NCBI GenBank assembly: GCA_041917975.1
Contig: JAYRWN010000274.1
Location: 1 to 5,935, forward strand
From: JAYRWN01 sp041917975
Lineage (GTDB): Bacteria > Bacteroidota > Bacteroidia > Chitinophagales > Saprospiraceae
Direction of reading: 5' to 3'
Length of the DNA: 5,935 nt
Below, piece after piece: positions 5,114-5,935 of the stretch; within the stretch, counting starts at the first letter, position 1; the number at the start of each line of letters is the position of its first letter. Under the pieces are notes generated by a model that was given only the letters and a program-made list of their open reading frames with translations, did not search any database and was not told the DNA's origin. Made by a program: the position numbers and the translations under genes.

Positions 5114-5869
5114 TTAATCCAGCAGATATTTCCTTAAAAAGGTGATGCTCTGTTGCACAGCGGCACGGCCGTTGCTTTCGATGCCATACCAACCCTGGTA
5201 TCCGGCGTTTTGGGCAATCCGGAGCATCTCTAAAGTCATGGCTTCCGCCGGTTGTAAACGAAAAGACATGCCTTTGGCCCAGGGTGCAGTCTGGCGTAGA
5301 TAGTCCACATGGTCATAAGGGAAGCCGGGCTCACGCCAATCCGGGTAGGTACCGAACAAAGGGTCATTTACCCGTTTGATCAACTGCACTAACCACTGAG
5401 CATCATCGGATACACCACCGTGATTTTCAATGAGTATGTTCATGCCCAGCGGCCGGGCATAATCCAGCAACAGGTGGTAAGCTTCCTCTGCCCAGAGGAG
5501 AGCTTCGGTTTTATCCACATGTTGTGGACCGCGACAATTGGTCCGGATGGCCTGACAGCCCAGGTAATGGGCGATATCCACCCATTTGCGGTGATTAATG
5601 ACAAACTGACGACGTTCCGCTGGGGTGGGGGCGCAGCCATCCCCTTCATCATCCACCATGATCAATACGAGTGCCACGTTATAATCCGCGGCCCGCCGTT
5701 TTAATTCCTGCAAATACGTTTCAGTAGGCACTGAAAATAAAGTGTTCACAAACTCAATACCGTCCAAACCAAAATCTTCACGGGCGATGCGCGGGAAATC
5801 CAGGTTAGTCCACTGGCCGGCGCGAATCTCGTCGATTAAAGCCCACTGGGCCAAAGAAATGTTATTCAT
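5114..5869 (-). CDS. Sugar phosphate isomerase/epimerase-like TIM-barrel protein
   Basis: The product is 251 residues of the xylose-isomerase-like TIM-barrel superfamily (AP_endonuc_2, PF01261). The N terminus ISLAQWALIDEI and GLDGIEFVN (34-42) form the first strands. ILIENHGGVSDD (145-156) carries Glu148, and GTYPDW (173-178) carries Asp177. AKGMSF (198-203) is the strand that in many relatives bears a further ligand, and YGIESNG (228-234) carries Glu231. Glu148, Asp177 and Glu231 are the expected divalent-metal ligands. There is no signal peptide, so the protein is cytosolic, whereas many Bacteroidota relatives are exported and somewhat longer. After AKGMSF, the acidic loop usual in close relatives appears to be replaced by a shorter RLQPAEAMTLE. 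The substrate is unknown; the superfamily includes hydroxypyruvate isomerase, sugar epimerases and inositol-catabolism enzymes. It is the first gene of the probable unit with the EamA transporter and the methyltransferase. Confidence 0.85.
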   Translation of the reverse strand: MNNISLAQWALIDEIRAGQWTNLDFPRIAREDFGLDGIEFVNTLFSVPTETYLQELKRRAADYNVALVLIMVDDEGDGCAPTPAERRQFVINHRKWVDIAHYLGCQAIRTNCRGPQHVDKTEALLWAEEAYHLLLDYARPLGMNILIENHGGVSDDAQWLVQLIKRVNDPLFGTYPDWREPGFPYDHVDYLRQTAPWAKGMSFRLQPAEAMTLEMLRIAQNAGYQGWYGIESNGRAAVQQSITFLRKYLLD

Positions 5870-5902
5870 GGATGGAATTTAAAAGAAAGTTAAAAAGTTA
5901 AG

Positions 5903-5930
5903 ATAATACTATTTTTATGATAATCGTCAA
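5903..5930 (-). promoter_or_regulatory. Possible promoter for the TIM-barrel/EamA/methyltransferase unit
   Basis: Read on the minus strand, TTGACG (5925-5930) and TATTAT (5903-5908) are separated by 16 bases, close to a sigma-70-type -35/-10 pair. A start site about seven bases further on would leave a leader of roughly 25-30 bases before the ATG at 5869. The surrounding DNA is AT-rich. Bacteroidota primary sigma factors usually prefer a TTTG/TAnnTTTG pattern, so this match is suggestive only. Confidence 0.35.
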
Positions 5931-5935
5931 TGTCC

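Noticed and set aside
5013..5192. Sixty-codon N-terminal extension of the EamA transporter frame to an ATG at 5192
   Set aside because: It would overlap the end of the TIM-barrel gene by 79 bases in another frame, and the extra residues are not a membrane helix. The ATG at 5012 gives the standard family length.
5420..5704. Plus-strand and shifted minus-strand frames within the TIM-barrel gene
   Set aside because: They overlap a frame with several conserved metal-site motifs and show no domain of their own.

Overview
This window looks like chromosomal DNA from a member of the Bacteroidota, probably a Saprospiria- or Chitinophagia-like lineage. The evidence is a fused single-chain lycopene cyclase of the CrtYc/CrtYd type, a Bacteroidota-style xylose-isomerase-like TIM-barrel protein, start codons mostly without Shine-Dalgarno sequences, AT-rich spacers between moderately GC-rich genes, and short lipoprotein and c-type haem proteins with Bacteroidota-like signal sequences. 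The lineage is inferred from protein flavour, not from a marker gene.

Layout from left to right: (1) The last 32 codons of an AlkB-type alkane monooxygenase-like gene (+) enter from the left edge. (2) A small exported mono-haem c-type protein (+) follows, closed by a strong intrinsic terminator at about 624-665. (3) A lycopene beta-cyclase (-) converges on that terminator. (4) A 116-bp divergent spacer with a 6-12-6 inverted repeat leads to a small lipocalin-like lipoprotein (+). (5) That gene converges, with a 9-bp gap, on arfB (-), which encodes the GGQ ribosome-rescue hydrolase. (6) A second divergent spacer of 173 bp leads to a family 2 glycosyltransferase of the dolichyl-phosphate-sugar-synthase type (+), starting at GTG. 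(7) A 233-bp spacer holds a short unexplained open frame on the minus strand and a palindrome. (8) A probable three-gene minus-strand operon fills the right half. Read in transcription order it is a sugar phosphate isomerase/epimerase-like TIM barrel, an EamA/DMT-family ten-helix transporter and a class I O-methyltransferase.

Most units are single genes with unrelated roles: membrane carotenoid synthesis, translation rescue, lipid-linked sugar or glycan synthesis, and hydrocarbon or fatty-chain oxidation. Only the right-hand trio looks co-transcribed, and even there a shared pathway is a guess. I see no mobile element, CRISPR array, tRNA or rRNA, and no defence or toxin module. I also see no convincing undescribed system. 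The most open-ended item is the unexplained open frame in the 3227-3459 spacer.
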